Shown piece by piece: positions 17,725 through 26,043 of a DNA stretch of 64,000 bases. Source of the DNA: Mediterraneibacter butyricigenes (GTDB taxonomy: Bacteria > Bacillota > Clostridia > Lachnospirales > Lachnospiraceae); the NCBI RefSeq assembly GCF_003574295.1, contig NZ_BHGK01000001.1:1922001-1986000 (forward strand), given 5' to 3'. A program made the translations under genes and the position numbers. Numbering within the stretch: position 1 is the first letter of the stretch; every line of letters begins with the position of its first letter. The notes below the pieces were generated by a model. It ran no database searches, was not told the origin of the DNA, and saw only the letters and a list, made by a program, of their open reading frames with translations.

Positions 17725-18813
17725 TCATGCAATTATAACGGTAGGATATCCGGCCCGTTTCAGCAAACGTTCCATTTTAATGGCTTCGCTCAAAGAAGAA
17801 AAAGCTCCGACGTAAACTCGGTAAATGTTTCCGGTATGGACTAAGAAGGCAGGAAAATTCTGTTCCATCAGTTCTTCCAGCAGGCGGTTCGCGTAGAGCT
17901 CCATGCGGAAAGCACCAACCTGAACGTGATAATGGTATAGAGAAGCGTCTGTCTGTGAGGACGTGGATTTTCTGGCGGGTTCAGAGGTTGTGAGTGATGC
18001 GGAGTCGGAATGATCTGGGGTGTTGTATGTTTTAGATTCGGGATTTACGTTTTTGTCGGCTGCAGAGTTCCGGGAATTGGAATGATTTACAGGAATATTG
18101 TCAGAATCCCAGGCGGGATTATTTGCAGAGACTTCAATGGGGACTGAAACTGGAACTTTTGCAGAGACTTCGATAGAATCTTCAACTGGGACTTCGATGG
18201 AATTTCCAGTTGAATTTTCGGTTGAAGATTCGATAGGAGCCGGAGTTTCGGAGAAAACTTCGGCGGCATTTTCTACCGGATCCAGTCCAAGGGTATCTAC
18301 AATTCCGGCGGCGATGGCTTCCGCAATATCCTGGAAGTTCTCATCGAACAACTGATTATCTGTATCGGAGTTGATAAAGCCCACTTCCACAAGAACTGCC
18401 GGCATCCGGGTTCGTTTGAGTACCACAAGATTCGGACGCTCTTTTACGCCGAGATTTACAAAGCCGACTGCTTCTAACTGCTCATTGATATTTTCTGCCA
18501 TTTCAAATTTGATACCGGATTTATCGTAGATCAGAGATTCCACTCCGGAGACGGTATTGTCGGTGGGATAGGAATTGCGGTGAATGGAGAGAAAGAAATC
18601 GGCATCCGCCGTGTTGGCTTCCATGGCTTTTTCGAAGGGGGATTCATAGACATCTTCGGTGCGGGTGTATAAGACATCAACGCCGCGATCTTGTAAAATT
18701 TCACCGATAGCAAGTGCCAGGCGAAGCGCATCATCTTTTTCCTGGCGTCCGTTGTAGACGGCTCCCGGATCGCGTCCGCCATGACCACTGTCCAACATAA
18801 TTGTGTAAGGCAT
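17725..18813 (-). CDS. N-acetylmuramoyl-L-alanine amidase with SPOR domain
   Basis: A 362-residue protein with an Amidase_3 domain (about 1-175): zinc-ligand motifs LDSGHGGRDPG, the KMDDALRL-like E/D helix, SIHRNS (where many members have SIHxN) and LVEVGFINS with the catalytic Glu. A low-complexity linker (about 180-280) rich in Pro, Ser, Val and Glu follows, with repeats such as VPVEDSIEVS. The C-terminal SPOR domain (about 283-362; YHYHVQVGAFR...VYVGAFSSLSEA) binds denuded septal peptidoglycan in other bacteria. No signal peptide is visible, so it may act in mother-cell lysis or be exported in another way. Confidence 0.88.
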   Translation of the reverse strand: MPYTIMLDSGHGGRDPGAVYNGRQEKDDALRLALAIGEILQDRGVDVLYTRTEDVYESPFEKAMEANTADADFFLSIHRNSYPTDNTVSGVESLIYDKSGIKFEMAENINEQLEAVGFVNLGVKERPNLVVLKRTRMPAVLVEVGFINSDTDNQLFDENFQDIAEAIAAGIVDTLGLDPVENAAEVFSETPAPIESSTENSTGNSIEVPVEDSIEVSAKVPVSVPIEVSANNPAWDSDNIPVNHSNSRNSAADKNVNPESKTYNTPDHSDSASLTTSEPARKSTSSQTDASLYHYHVQVGAFRMELYANRLLEELMEQNFPAFLVHTGNIYRVYVGAFSSLSEAIKMERLLKRAGYPTVIIA

Positions 18814-18925
18814 AGAAAACTCCTTGAGGGATGGTTGATATTAGAGTATGCCGGGACAGAGGAAGTGTGACAGAATCATTACTGTCTATTACCGTCTTTT
18901 GCAGGAAATATTAGGTTAGATATCT

Positions 18926-19004
18926 TTCGAGCGGCGCTGATGCTTGCTCTCAGAAAGTACCGGGACTGTAGTGAAACTAAAAAGGTTCACCGAATCTTTT
19001 TGTC
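18926..19004. repeat. Dispersed intergenic repeat, partial copy
   Basis: Begins TTCGAGCGGCGC and continues ATGCTTGCTCTCAG then AAGTACCGGG, matching the module at about 13963-14004. Its end AATCTTTTTG matches the same module at about 14023-14033. The middle part differs. It lies just upstream (in + coordinates) of the terminator of the CNNM gene. Confidence 0.55.
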
Positions 19005-19016
19005 GTATGCCTGGCA

Positions 19017-19051
19017 ACAAAAAGCGTAACAGCTATCACACTGTTACGCTT
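19017..19051 (-). terminator. Terminator of the CNNM/CorC gene
   Basis: A perfect 11-bp stem, AAGCGTAACAG (19022-19032) with CTGTTACGCTT (19041-19051). Read on the minus strand it is followed by TTTTTGTTG. Confidence 0.85.
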
Positions 19052-19073
19052 AAAAACTCTGATATTTTAGTTT

Positions 19074-20360
19074 TTAGTCTTCGTCCGCTTCTTCATCGGA
19101 GACGTTCTTTTCCGGAAGGTAAATGTGAACCTTTTCGATACGGTTCTTGTCCAGTTTTTCAACAACCATGCGGATGTTTTCCGGAGTGGTGATCTCATCG
19201 CCAACTACCGGCAGATGACCAAGATGTTCGATGATAAATCCGCCAAGGGAATCGAAATCTTCAGACTCCAGTGTGAGATTCAAATGGTCGCAGAAATCAT
19301 CCAGATTCATAGCACCTTCCACCAGATATTCCCGGTCGTTCAGTTTCTGGAAAGCCTCTTCCTCGTTCTCATCGTACTCATCATGGATCTCACCGACTAT
19401 TTCTTCCAGAATGTCTTCCAGAGTGATCAGTCCCGCAGTTTCCCCATATTCGTCTAAAACGATGGCGATATTGAAAGAAGCATCTCTCATTTCTACGAGA
19501 AGTTCGGAAATGTTTTTATATTCATAGGTAAAATAAGCGGATCTTAAAATATCGCGAACCTTAAAATTCTCACGGTTTTCAAAGAGAAGGAGGTCCTTCA
19601 TATTGATGGTACCGATTACGTTGTCCGTGTTATCCTCAAAAATCGGAAGACGGGTAAATTTGTCTTCGCGGAAAATGTTGATCAACTCTTCGTAGGTACT
19701 GTTTACATCGGCAAAAGTGACATGTACTCTGGGGACCATGACATCCTTGGCTACGGCATCTCCCAGATCGAATACGTTATAAATCATTTCCTTCTCATCG
19801 GATTCAATGACTCCGTCTTCATGACTGACATCCACAATCGTGCGCAGTTCATCTTCTGTCATCGCCGGATCTGTCGCATTCGGATCAATTCGAAGCAGGA
19901 ACAACAGGATATTGGAAATCAGATTGACCACAAAGATCAACGGTGTCATCAACGTGGTGAAAACGTTAAAAAATGGTGCGTAAAATAAGGCCATTTTATC
20001 GGCGCGAATCGTGGCAGCTGTTTTGGGTGTAATCTCACCAAAGACAAGAATCGCCAGAGTCAGAACGGCCGTAACAATACTGACAGCATATCCGCCAAAA
20101 CTATAGGCCAGAGTAGCAGCCAGAGAGGAAGCGGAAATGTTGACGATGTTGTTGCCGATCAGAATCGCGCTTAAAAGCTTGGATTTTCGGTTCTCAGAAA
20201 GTTCCAGAAGAATCTTTGCGCGTTTATCGCCGTTATCGGCAAGAGAACGGATCCGCATTTTGTTAAAAGTTGTCATAGAGGTTTCTGCTGATGAGAACAT
20301 AGCAGATAGTGCCAACAGAATCAACAGAATCAAATAGTGTATGGCATCACTTGAGTCCAC
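19074..20360 (-). CDS. CNNM/CorC-family membrane protein with CBS domains
   Basis: A 428-residue protein: N-terminal DUF21 membrane domain with about four helices (1-140), two CBS domains (about 205-325; MVPRVHVTFADVNST and LVEMRDASFNIAIVLDEYGETAGLITLEDILEEIVG) and a C-terminal CorC_HlyC domain (about 345-415). Relatives (YtfL/CorC/MpfA) are linked to Mg2+ efflux. It starts with GTG and AAGGAG about eleven bases upstream. It is monocistronic, with its own promoter and terminator. Confidence 0.9.
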   Translation of the reverse strand: MDSSDAIHYLILLILLALSAMFSSAETSMTTFNKMRIRSLADNGDKRAKILLELSENRKSKLLSAILIGNNIVNISASSLAATLAYSFGGYAVSIVTAVLTLAILVFGEITPKTAATIRADKMALFYAPFFNVFTTLMTPLIFVVNLISNILLFLLRIDPNATDPAMTEDELRTIVDVSHEDGVIESDEKEMIYNVFDLGDAVAKDVMVPRVHVTFADVNSTYEELINIFREDKFTRLPIFEDNTDNVIGTINMKDLLLFENRENFKVRDILRSAYFTYEYKNISELLVEMRDASFNIAIVLDEYGETAGLITLEDILEEIVGEIHDEYDENEEEAFQKLNDREYLVEGAMNLDDFCDHLNLTLESEDFDSLGGFIIEHLGHLPVVGDEITTPENIRMVVEKLDKNRIEKVHIYLPEKNVSDEEADED

Positions 20361-20426
20361 GAATTAATTCACTCCTTCTTTCATAAATACAGTTGAAATT
20401 TGTCTTATTGAGACAATAGTACCATA

Positions 20427-20455
20427 AATATACCGCATTTTCGGGCATTTTGCAA
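20427..20455 (-). promoter_or_regulatory. Promoter for the CNNM gene
   Basis: On the minus strand TTGCAA (20455-20450) and TATATT (20432-20427) have a 17-bp spacer. Just downstream, at about 20400-20416, is the inverted repeat TTGTCTTATTGAGACAA, a possible operator or RNA hairpin. Confidence 0.6.
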
Positions 20456-20549
20456 TAACGACCCGTCTTTACTTTGTACTTTTTTTAGTGTATCATATGG
20501 GCAGAAGTCTATGCAAAAAGGCGGACGAAACCAAAGGAGTATGGATGAG

Positions 20550-21488
20550 ATGAAAATGGATGATAAGGCAGATCAGAATATAAAGCAAACGTTTGAAGCA
20601 AAATTACGTCAGTTGGTCAAACAGGAAGTCCTGATAAAAGAGCCGATGGCGGGGCATGTGACGTTCCGTGTGGGAGGACCGGCAGACTATTATGTGAGAG
20701 TGTCGGATGCAGAAGAACTGAAACAGGTGATTGCTTTGTGCAGGGCAAGAGAGATTCCCTGGTTTGTGCTGGGAAATGGAAGCAACCTATTGGTCGGAGA
20801 TGGCGGCATCCGAGGTGTGGTGCTGGAGATCCAGAGAGATTATGCGGAGGTTCAGGTGGATGGTGTGAAAGTGACTGCTCAGGCGGGAGCGCTTCTTTCC
20901 AGAATTGCAGCGGCAGCGCTTCGAGAGGGACTGACCGGGTTTGAGTTTGCGGCAGGAATTCCGGGAACCATCGGAGGAGCATGTGTGATGAATGCCGGAG
21001 CTTACGGTGGAGAACTGAAAGACGTTCTGAGAGAAGTCAAAGTCCTGACTCCTGATGGAGAAGTCAAAGAGTTGCCGGCAGAGGAACTGCAGCTTGGCTA
21101 TCGAACCAGCGTGATCCCGGAAAAAGGCTATATTGTTCTGGAAGCAACTCTGGAATTAAAGGAAGGAAAGCCAGAAGAAATCAAGGCGGTTATGGAGGGT
21201 CTGAAAGAACGGCGGATCGACAAACAGCCATTGGAATATCCGAGTGCCGGAAGTACTTTCAAACGTCCTGAGGGATATTTCGCAGGAAAACTGATCCAGG
21301 ATGCGGGGCTTCGCGGATTTCAGGTCGGTGGTGCGCAGGTGGCAGAAAAACACTGTGGGTTTGTGATCAACAAAGAGCATGCGACAGCAGCGGATATTTT
21401 GGAACTGATTCGTCAGGTACAGGAAAAAGTGCTGGCAGATTCCGGAGTAAAGTTGGAAACAGAAGTGAAAAAGATAGGAGAATTTTAA
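20550..21488 (+). CDS. murB: UDP-N-acetylenolpyruvoylglucosamine reductase
   Basis: A 312-residue FAD enzyme completing UDP-N-acetylmuramate synthesis. It shows TFRVGGPADYYVR, the FAD-binding GNGSNLLVGDGG, FAAGIPGTIGGACVMNAGAYGGE, YRTS and the catalytic-serine region SAGSTFKRPEG; the final EVKKIGEF is typical of type II MurB. Start at 20550 is preferred because AAGGAG lies about ten bases upstream; ATGs at 20541 (too close) and 20556 are alternatives. It is directly abutted by rapZ. Confidence 0.95.
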   Translation: MKMDDKADQNIKQTFEAKLRQLVKQEVLIKEPMAGHVTFRVGGPADYYVRVSDAEELKQVIALCRAREIPWFVLGNGSNLLVGDGGIRGVVLEIQRDYAEVQVDGVKVTAQAGALLSRIAAAALREGLTGFEFAAGIPGTIGGACVMNAGAYGGELKDVLREVKVLTPDGEVKELPAEELQLGYRTSVIPEKGYIVLEATLELKEGKPEEIKAVMEGLKERRIDKQPLEYPSAGSTFKRPEGYFAGKLIQDAGLRGFQVGGAQVAEKHCGFVINKEHATAADILELIRQVQEKVLADSGVKLETEVKKIGEF

Positions 21489-22367
21489 ATGCGGATGGTG
21501 ATCGTGACCGGAATGTCCGGGGCAGGAAAAAGTACGGCGTTGAAAGTGTTGGAAGATACCGGCTATTTTTGCGTGGATAATCTTCCGATTCCGCTGTTTT
21601 TAAAATTTGTGGAAATGTCGGCACAGCCGGACGCTAATCTGGACAAAGTAGCGATCGGGATCGATATCCGGGGCGGCCGTTCTTTTGCAAGGCTGGCAGA
21701 AGAACTGGATGTATTGAAAGAAAAAGAAATCCCTCATGAGATCCTTTATCTGGATGCAGGCGATGATGTGCTGGTCAAACGTTATAAGGAAACCAGAAGA
21801 AGTCATCCGCTGGCAAAGGATGGACGTCTGGACAAGGGGATTGCGGCAGAGCGAAAAGAACTGGAATTTCTGAAAATGCGGGCAACCTATATCATTGATA
21901 CCAGTAACCTGCTGACCAGAGAACTGAATCAGGAAATTCGCAAGATTTTTGTGGAAGGGAAGGAGTATAAGAATCTTTATGTGACCATTCTGTCCTTTGG
22001 ATTCAAATATGGGATTCCGTCTGATGCGGATCTGGTGTTCGATGTCAGATTTTTGCCGAACCCTTATTATATAGAAGAATTAAAAGAAAAGACGGGGCAG
22101 GATAAGGTGGTACAGCAGTATGTGATGGACAATGATAAGGCTCCGGTTTTTTTGGAAAAGGTGACGGAGCTGCTGGAGTTCCTACTGCCGAATTATATTC
22201 TGGAAGGAAAGAATCAACTGGTGATCGCGGTCGGTTGTACGGGCGGCAAACACCGTTCTGTGACTCTGGCAAATGCAATCTATGAGAAAATGAAGGAAAA
22301 AGAGGATTACGGATTCCGGATCGAGCATCGCGATATCACAAAAGACAGTATCACGAAAGCAAAGTAA
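21489..22367 (+). CDS. rapZ: RNase adapter / nucleotide-binding protein RapZ
   Basis: A 292-residue P-loop protein, with ATG immediately after the murB stop codon. Walker A is VTGMSGAGKSTALK (about 6-19), followed by DNLP (about 33). The C-terminal domain contains ILSFGFKYGIPSDADLVFDVRFLPNPYY and the conserved CTGGKHRSV loop. E. coli RapZ controls glmS through small RNAs; the Bacillus counterpart YvcJ binds and hydrolyses nucleotides. The partner gene yvcK (glmR), often between rapZ and whiA, is not present here. Confidence 0.95.
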   Translation: MRMVIVTGMSGAGKSTALKVLEDTGYFCVDNLPIPLFLKFVEMSAQPDANLDKVAIGIDIRGGRSFARLAEELDVLKEKEIPHEILYLDAGDDVLVKRYKETRRSHPLAKDGRLDKGIAAERKELEFLKMRATYIIDTSNLLTRELNQEIRKIFVEGKEYKNLYVTILSFGFKYGIPSDADLVFDVRFLPNPYYIEELKEKTGQDKVVQQYVMDNDKAPVFLEKVTELLEFLLPNYILEGKNQLVIAVGCTGGKHRSVTLANAIYEKMKEKEDYGFRIEHRDITKDSITKAK

Positions 22368-22422
22368 ACGGAAGAGGCAGGAAAAATAAAGAAAAACACA
22401 GAGAAAGAATAGAGAACGGATT

Positions 22423-23376
22423 ATGTCATTTTCGGGAAATGTAAAAGAAGAATTGTCACACCAGATTGCCCAGGCGAGGCACTGTCAGATCGCGGAACTG
22501 GCGGCTTTGATCAGTATGTGTGGTGCGGTGGTCATTACGCCGGGAGAAAAGTACCGGATCAAGATCCACACGGAAAAAATCGCCGTTGCGAGAAAATGCT
22601 TTACATTGGTGACAAAAACATTTAATATTAGAACTGATATCTCTGTCCGCAGAAACCTTGAAAAAGGAAGCGAGACTTATATGCTCGTCATCCGGGAGCA
22701 TGAAGACGCATTGCGGATTTTACAGGCAACGAAACTGATCGGAGAAAGGGAAGATGCATATTCAGCGTTACATATTGTAGATCCCATTCTGGTACAGCAG
22801 CCATGTTGCAAAAGAGCGTTTTTAAGAGGGGCGTTTCTGGCAGCAGGATCTATGAGTGATCCAAACAAGGCTTATCACTTTGAGATTGTCTGTACAACAG
22901 TGAATATGGCGGAACAGCTTCGCAGGATGATGTGCAGCTTCTCCATGGATGCAAAGATCGTAGCCCGCAAGAAAATGTACGTGGTATATTTGAAAGAGGG
23001 GGCACAGTTGGTCGATATGCTCAATATCATGGAAGCGCATGTATCTCTGATGGAACTGGAGAATGTCCGTATTCTCAAAGAGATGAGAAACGCAGTGAAC
23101 CGAAAGGTGAACTGTGAGACTGCAAATATCAACAAAACTGTCTCTGCCGCAGTGAAACAGGTAGAGGATATCAGGTATATCCAACAAACTATTGGTTTAG
23201 ACAAATTATCAGATGGACTGAAAGAGATGGCGATACTTCGCCTGGAGCATCCGGATGCAACATTAAAAGAGTTGGGAGAGATTTCAGATCCGCCTGTGGG
23301 GAAGTCCGGGGTGAATCACCGCCTGAGAAAAATCGGTGAGATCGCGGAAGATGTCAGGCAGAATAAGGAGGATTAG
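22423..23376 (+). CDS. whiA: DNA-binding protein WhiA
   Basis: A 317-residue protein with an N-terminal degenerate LAGLIDADG homing-endonuclease fold (about 20-215; RAFLRGAFLAAGSMSDPNKAYH) and a C-terminal HTH (about 230-310; LKELGEISDPPVGKSGVNHRLRK). In actinobacteria it controls sporulation division genes; in Bacillus it affects chromosome segregation and division. Its stop is three bases before the crh-like gene. Confidence 0.95.
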   Translation: MSFSGNVKEELSHQIAQARHCQIAELAALISMCGAVVITPGEKYRIKIHTEKIAVARKCFTLVTKTFNIRTDISVRRNLEKGSETYMLVIREHEDALRILQATKLIGEREDAYSALHIVDPILVQQPCCKRAFLRGAFLAAGSMSDPNKAYHFEIVCTTVNMAEQLRRMMCSFSMDAKIVARKKMYVVYLKEGAQLVDMLNIMEAHVSLMELENVRILKEMRNAVNRKVNCETANINKTVSAAVKQVEDIRYIQQTIGLDKLSDGLKEMAILRLEHPDATLKELGEISDPPVGKSGVNHRLRKIGEIAEDVRQNKED

Positions 23377-23378
23377 CT

Positions 23379-23636
23379 ATGATAGAAAGACCGATTACCG
23401 TTAGACATGAAAAGGGTTTGGAAGCCAGACCGATCGCATTTTTAGTTCAGGAAGCCAGCCAGTATTCAAGTCAGATTCATCTGTTAGTCGGAACAAAGAA
23501 AATTAATGCAAAGAGTATTATGGGTATGATGAGCTTAAGTCTGATGGACGGAGATCTTGTGACGGTAGTTGCAGATGGCAAAGATGAGGAAGAAGCAGCT
23601 GACGGAATTGAAAAGTTTTTGGAGGGTGTGAAATAA
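23379..23636 (+). CDS. crh: Crh-like HPr-family protein (Glu at position 15, Ser46 kept)
   Basis: An 85-residue HPr fold. The phospho-carrier site of HPr reads GLHARP around His15; here it reads GLEARP with Glu at residue 15, so it cannot take phosphate from Enzyme I. Ser46 within KSIMGMMSLSL is kept, the residue phosphorylated by HPr kinase. This matches Bacillus Crh (Gln15), a CcpA co-regulator encoded next to whiA/yvcL. The location directly after whiA supports a regulatory, not transport, function. Use of the symbol crh is by analogy. Confidence 0.82.
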   Translation: MIERPITVRHEKGLEARPIAFLVQEASQYSSQIHLLVGTKKINAKSIMGMMSLSLMDGDLVTVVADGKDEEEAADGIEKFLEGVK

Positions 23637-23640
23637 CGGC

Positions 23641-24564
23641 GTGAAGAAATTATTGTTCATATACAATCCGAATGCCGGAACAGGAGTTTTAAAACCAAAA
23701 TTATCTGATGTTCTGGATATTTTTGTGAAAGCAGGATATGAAGTAACGGTGTATCCGACCCAGTGCTACCATGATGCGAGCAAAAAGGCCGGCAGTTATA
23801 CGGAAACGTATGATCTGGTGGTATGCAGTGGCGGGGACGGAACCCTGGATGAAGTGGTGACCGCAATGATGGCGCGGGAAGATAAAGTGCCGATCGGATA
23901 TATTCCAACGGGTACGACCAATGATTTCGCTTCCAGTCTGCGGATTCCGAAGAATTTACTGGATGCAGCCAATATAGCGGTGAACGGGGTTCCGTTTGCC
24001 TGTGATGTGGGGCGATTCAATAAAGATATTTTTGTATATGTAGCGGCATTTGGACTTTTCACCGATGTTTCCTACGAGACAAAACAGGAAATGAAAAATG
24101 TTCTGGGACATCTTGCTTATGTTCTGGAAGGAACCAAACGTATTTTTAATATTCCATCTTATCATATGAAAGTCACTTTGGATGATCAGGTGATCGAGGA
24201 TGATTTTGTATATGGAATGGTGACCAATTCCAAATCTGTAGGGGGATTTAAGGGAATGGTCGGCAAAGATGTAGTGTTTGATGATGGAGAATTTGAAGTC
24301 ACTTTGATCAAGAGTCCGAAGAATCCGATCGAGCTGAATGAAGTAGTGGGGGCGCTTGTCCTGAAACAGGCAGATCAAAAACACATGTATTCTTTTAAAA
24401 CGGGGCATATCAAATTCGAGTCCATCGAAGAGATTCCGTGGACGCTGGATGGAGAATACGGTGGATCCCATGATACAGTAGAGATCAGAGATGCCAAAAA
24501 AGCACTTCAGATCATGGTGGATCCGGAAGGGCTGGCGGATATTTCGGCTGACTATAAGAAATGA
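23641..24564 (+). CDS. Diacylglycerol/lipid kinase family protein (YegS/BmrU-like)
   Basis: A 307-residue kinase of the DAGK catalytic family, starting with GTG four bases after the crh-like stop. N-terminal FIYNPNAGTG, nucleotide motif VVCSGGDGTLDEVVTAMM (about 60) and GYIPTGTTNDFASSLRIP are clear. The second beta-sandwich domain ends with PWTLDGEYGG. Substrate is a lipid, probably diacylglycerol or undecaprenol; this cannot be decided from sequence. Confidence 0.88.
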   Translation: MKKLLFIYNPNAGTGVLKPKLSDVLDIFVKAGYEVTVYPTQCYHDASKKAGSYTETYDLVVCSGGDGTLDEVVTAMMAREDKVPIGYIPTGTTNDFASSLRIPKNLLDAANIAVNGVPFACDVGRFNKDIFVYVAAFGLFTDVSYETKQEMKNVLGHLAYVLEGTKRIFNIPSYHMKVTLDDQVIEDDFVYGMVTNSKSVGGFKGMVGKDVVFDDGEFEVTLIKSPKNPIELNEVVGALVLKQADQKHMYSFKTGHIKFESIEEIPWTLDGEYGGSHDTVEIRDAKKALQIMVDPEGLADISADYKK

Positions 24565-24624
24565 GAGAGTTTGCGAGGTGCAACAGACTACTGAAAAATT
24601 CTCATAAAACTTTGAAAAAAACAC

Positions 24625-24653
24625 TTGCATTATGAAGAAAAATATTATATAAT
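24625..24653 (+). promoter_or_regulatory. Promoter of tRNA-Glu
   Basis: TTGCAT at 24625-24630, a 17-bp spacer and a consensus TATAAT at 24648-24653. The predicted transcription start is near 24660. Confidence 0.85.
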
Positions 24654-24658
24654 TCTTT

Positions 24659-24681
24659 TTGCTGTGAGCGACTCACAGCAA
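24659..24681 (+). other. 10-bp hairpin at the 5' end of the tRNA-Glu transcript
   Basis: TTGCTGTGAG and CTCACAGCAA form a perfect stem with a CGA loop. It begins at the predicted start of transcription and ends three bases before the tRNA. It could be a 5' leader processing signal, a stabiliser, or an operator overlapping the start site. Confidence 0.6.
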
Positions 24682-24684
24682 TAT

Positions 24685-24756
24685 GGCTCCCTGGTCAAGC
24701 GGTTAAGACGCTAGCCTCTCACGCTGGAATCAGGGGTTCGATTCCCCTGGGAGTCA
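24685..24756 (+). tRNA. tRNA-Glu (anticodon CTC)
   Basis: A 72-nt cloverleaf: acceptor GGCTCCC paired with GGGAGTC (one G-U), D arm with GGTCAAGCGGTTAAGAC, anticodon stem CTAGC/GCTGG with loop CTCTCAC giving anticodon CTC (codon GAG, Glu), and T arm AGGGG-TTCGATT-CCCCT. The discriminator base is A; CCA is not encoded. Confidence 0.95.
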
Positions 24757-24763
24757 TTTCAGA

Positions 24764-24793
24764 AGAAGTATCCGAAAGGATGCTTCTTTTTTT
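24764..24793 (+). terminator. Terminator of tRNA-Glu
   Basis: AGAAGTATCC (24764-24773), GAAA tetraloop, GGATGCTTCT (24778-24787) and a run of seven Ts. Confidence 0.88.
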
Positions 24794-24932
24794 ACTTATG
24801 ACAATAGAGCGTTTGCAGGAGGATAATGGTTTTTGTCAAGGGCTTGTGATAAAAATATCAATTTTAGACAAAATTCTAAAAATCCGTAGAAAAATAGGAC
24901 AATTTGTCTGTTTGTTTTGTGGTGATTCACAC

Positions 24933-24962
24933 TTGAACCGATTGCGAGATTTACGTTATAAT
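24933..24962 (+). promoter_or_regulatory. Promoter of fba
   Basis: TTGAAC at 24933-24938 and TATAAT at 24957-24962 with an 18-bp spacer, 30 bp before the fba ATG. Confidence 0.75.
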
Positions 24963-24992
24963 GGGACAGTAAAAAATACTGGAGGAAGAACT

Positions 24993-25856
24993 ATGTTAGT
25001 ATCAGCAGCAGAAATGCTTAAAAAAGCAAAAGCAGGACATTATGCAGTCGGACATTTCAACATCAACAACCTGGAATGGACCAAATGCATCCTGCAGGCA
25101 GCAGAAGAGATGAAGTCACCGGTGATTCTCGGTGTATCTGAAGGTGCCGGAAAATATATGACAGGATTTAAGACCATTACAGCTATGGTAGATGCTATGG
25201 TAGAAGAGATGGGAATTACCGTTCCGGTAGCACTTCACTTAGACCACGGCAGCTACGAAGGATGTAAGAAATGTATCGAGGCAGGATTCTCATCCATCAT
25301 GTTTGACGGATCTCACTATCCGATCGAGGAAAACATTGCAAAGACAAAAGAACTGGTTGCAATCTGTAAAGAGAAAGGAATGTCTCTGGAAGCAGAAGTC
25401 GGAGCGATCGGCGGAGAAGAAGACGGAGTCATCGGAAAAGGCGAATGTGCAGATCCGGAAGAATGTAAGATGATCGCTGATCTGGGAATTGATTTTCTGG
25501 CAGCAGGAATCGGAAACATCCACGGAAAATATCCGGAGAACTGGGAAGGTCTGAGCTTTGAAACTCTGGATGCAATCCAGCAGAAGACGGGAGATATGCC
25601 GCTTGTACTTCACGGAGGTACAGGGATTCCGGACGATATGATCAAGAAAGCCATCTCCCTTGGTGTGGCCAAGATCAATGTAAACACAGAGTGCCAGATC
25701 GTGTTTGCAGAAGCAACAAGAAAGTATATCGAAGAAGGAAAGGATCTGGAAGGAAAAGGATTCGATCCGCGTAAACTTCTGAAGCCGGGCTGCGATGCTA
25801 TTATCGATAAAGTAAAAGAAAAGATTGAGTTATTCGGATCTGCTGGAAAGGCATGA
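24993..25856 (+). CDS. fba: Class II fructose-1,6-bisphosphate aldolase
   Basis: A 287-residue zinc aldolase of glycolysis. It has the GHFNINNLEWTK N-terminus, the HLDHGS metal/catalytic motif (about 81-86), EAEVGAIGGEEDG, the zinc His in GNIHGKYP, the HGGTGIPDDMI phosphate loop and KINVNTECQ. The class II family also contains tagatose- and sedoheptulose-bisphosphate enzymes; a housekeeping fructose-bisphosphate role is most likely. Start follows GGAGGAAGAACT. It is a monocistronic unit with its own promoter. Confidence 0.93.
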   Translation: MLVSAAEMLKKAKAGHYAVGHFNINNLEWTKCILQAAEEMKSPVILGVSEGAGKYMTGFKTITAMVDAMVEEMGITVPVALHLDHGSYEGCKKCIEAGFSSIMFDGSHYPIEENIAKTKELVAICKEKGMSLEAEVGAIGGEEDGVIGKGECADPEECKMIADLGIDFLAAGIGNIHGKYPENWEGLSFETLDAIQQKTGDMPLVLHGGTGIPDDMIKKAISLGVAKINVNTECQIVFAEATRKYIEEGKDLEGKGFDPRKLLKPGCDAIIDKVKEKIELFGSAGKA

Positions 25857-25890
25857 TTTTAACAGCAAGCGAAAAAAATTAAATTTGTAC

Positions 25891-25919
25891 TTGCCTTTTT
25901 CAAACGGATAGAGTATACT
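25891..25919 (+). promoter_or_regulatory. Promoter of glnN
   Basis: TTGCCT at 25891-25896, 17-bp spacer, TATACT at 25914-25919. Transcription would start near 25926, immediately before a terminator hairpin. Confidence 0.65.
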
Positions 25920-25934
25920 AACAGGCGTAGATAA

Positions 25935-25974
25935 GAACAAAGGCGTTCCAAGATAACTTGGAGTGCCTTTTGTT
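25935..25974 (+). terminator. Leader terminator/attenuator before glnN
   Basis: AAAGGCGTTCCAAG (25939-25952), loop ATAA, CTTGGAGTGCCTTT (25957-25970) with two wobble pairs, extended by AACA/TGTT flanks. It can end fba transcription, but it also lies directly after the glnN promoter, so glnN transcripts must read through it or be antiterminated. A similar layout precedes amtB. Confidence 0.75.
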
Positions 25975-26043
25975 GTATCTGACCTTTTACATAGAACATC
26001 AGGAATGTTTTGAAGGAAAATATAAGAAAGCGAGGGTGATACA

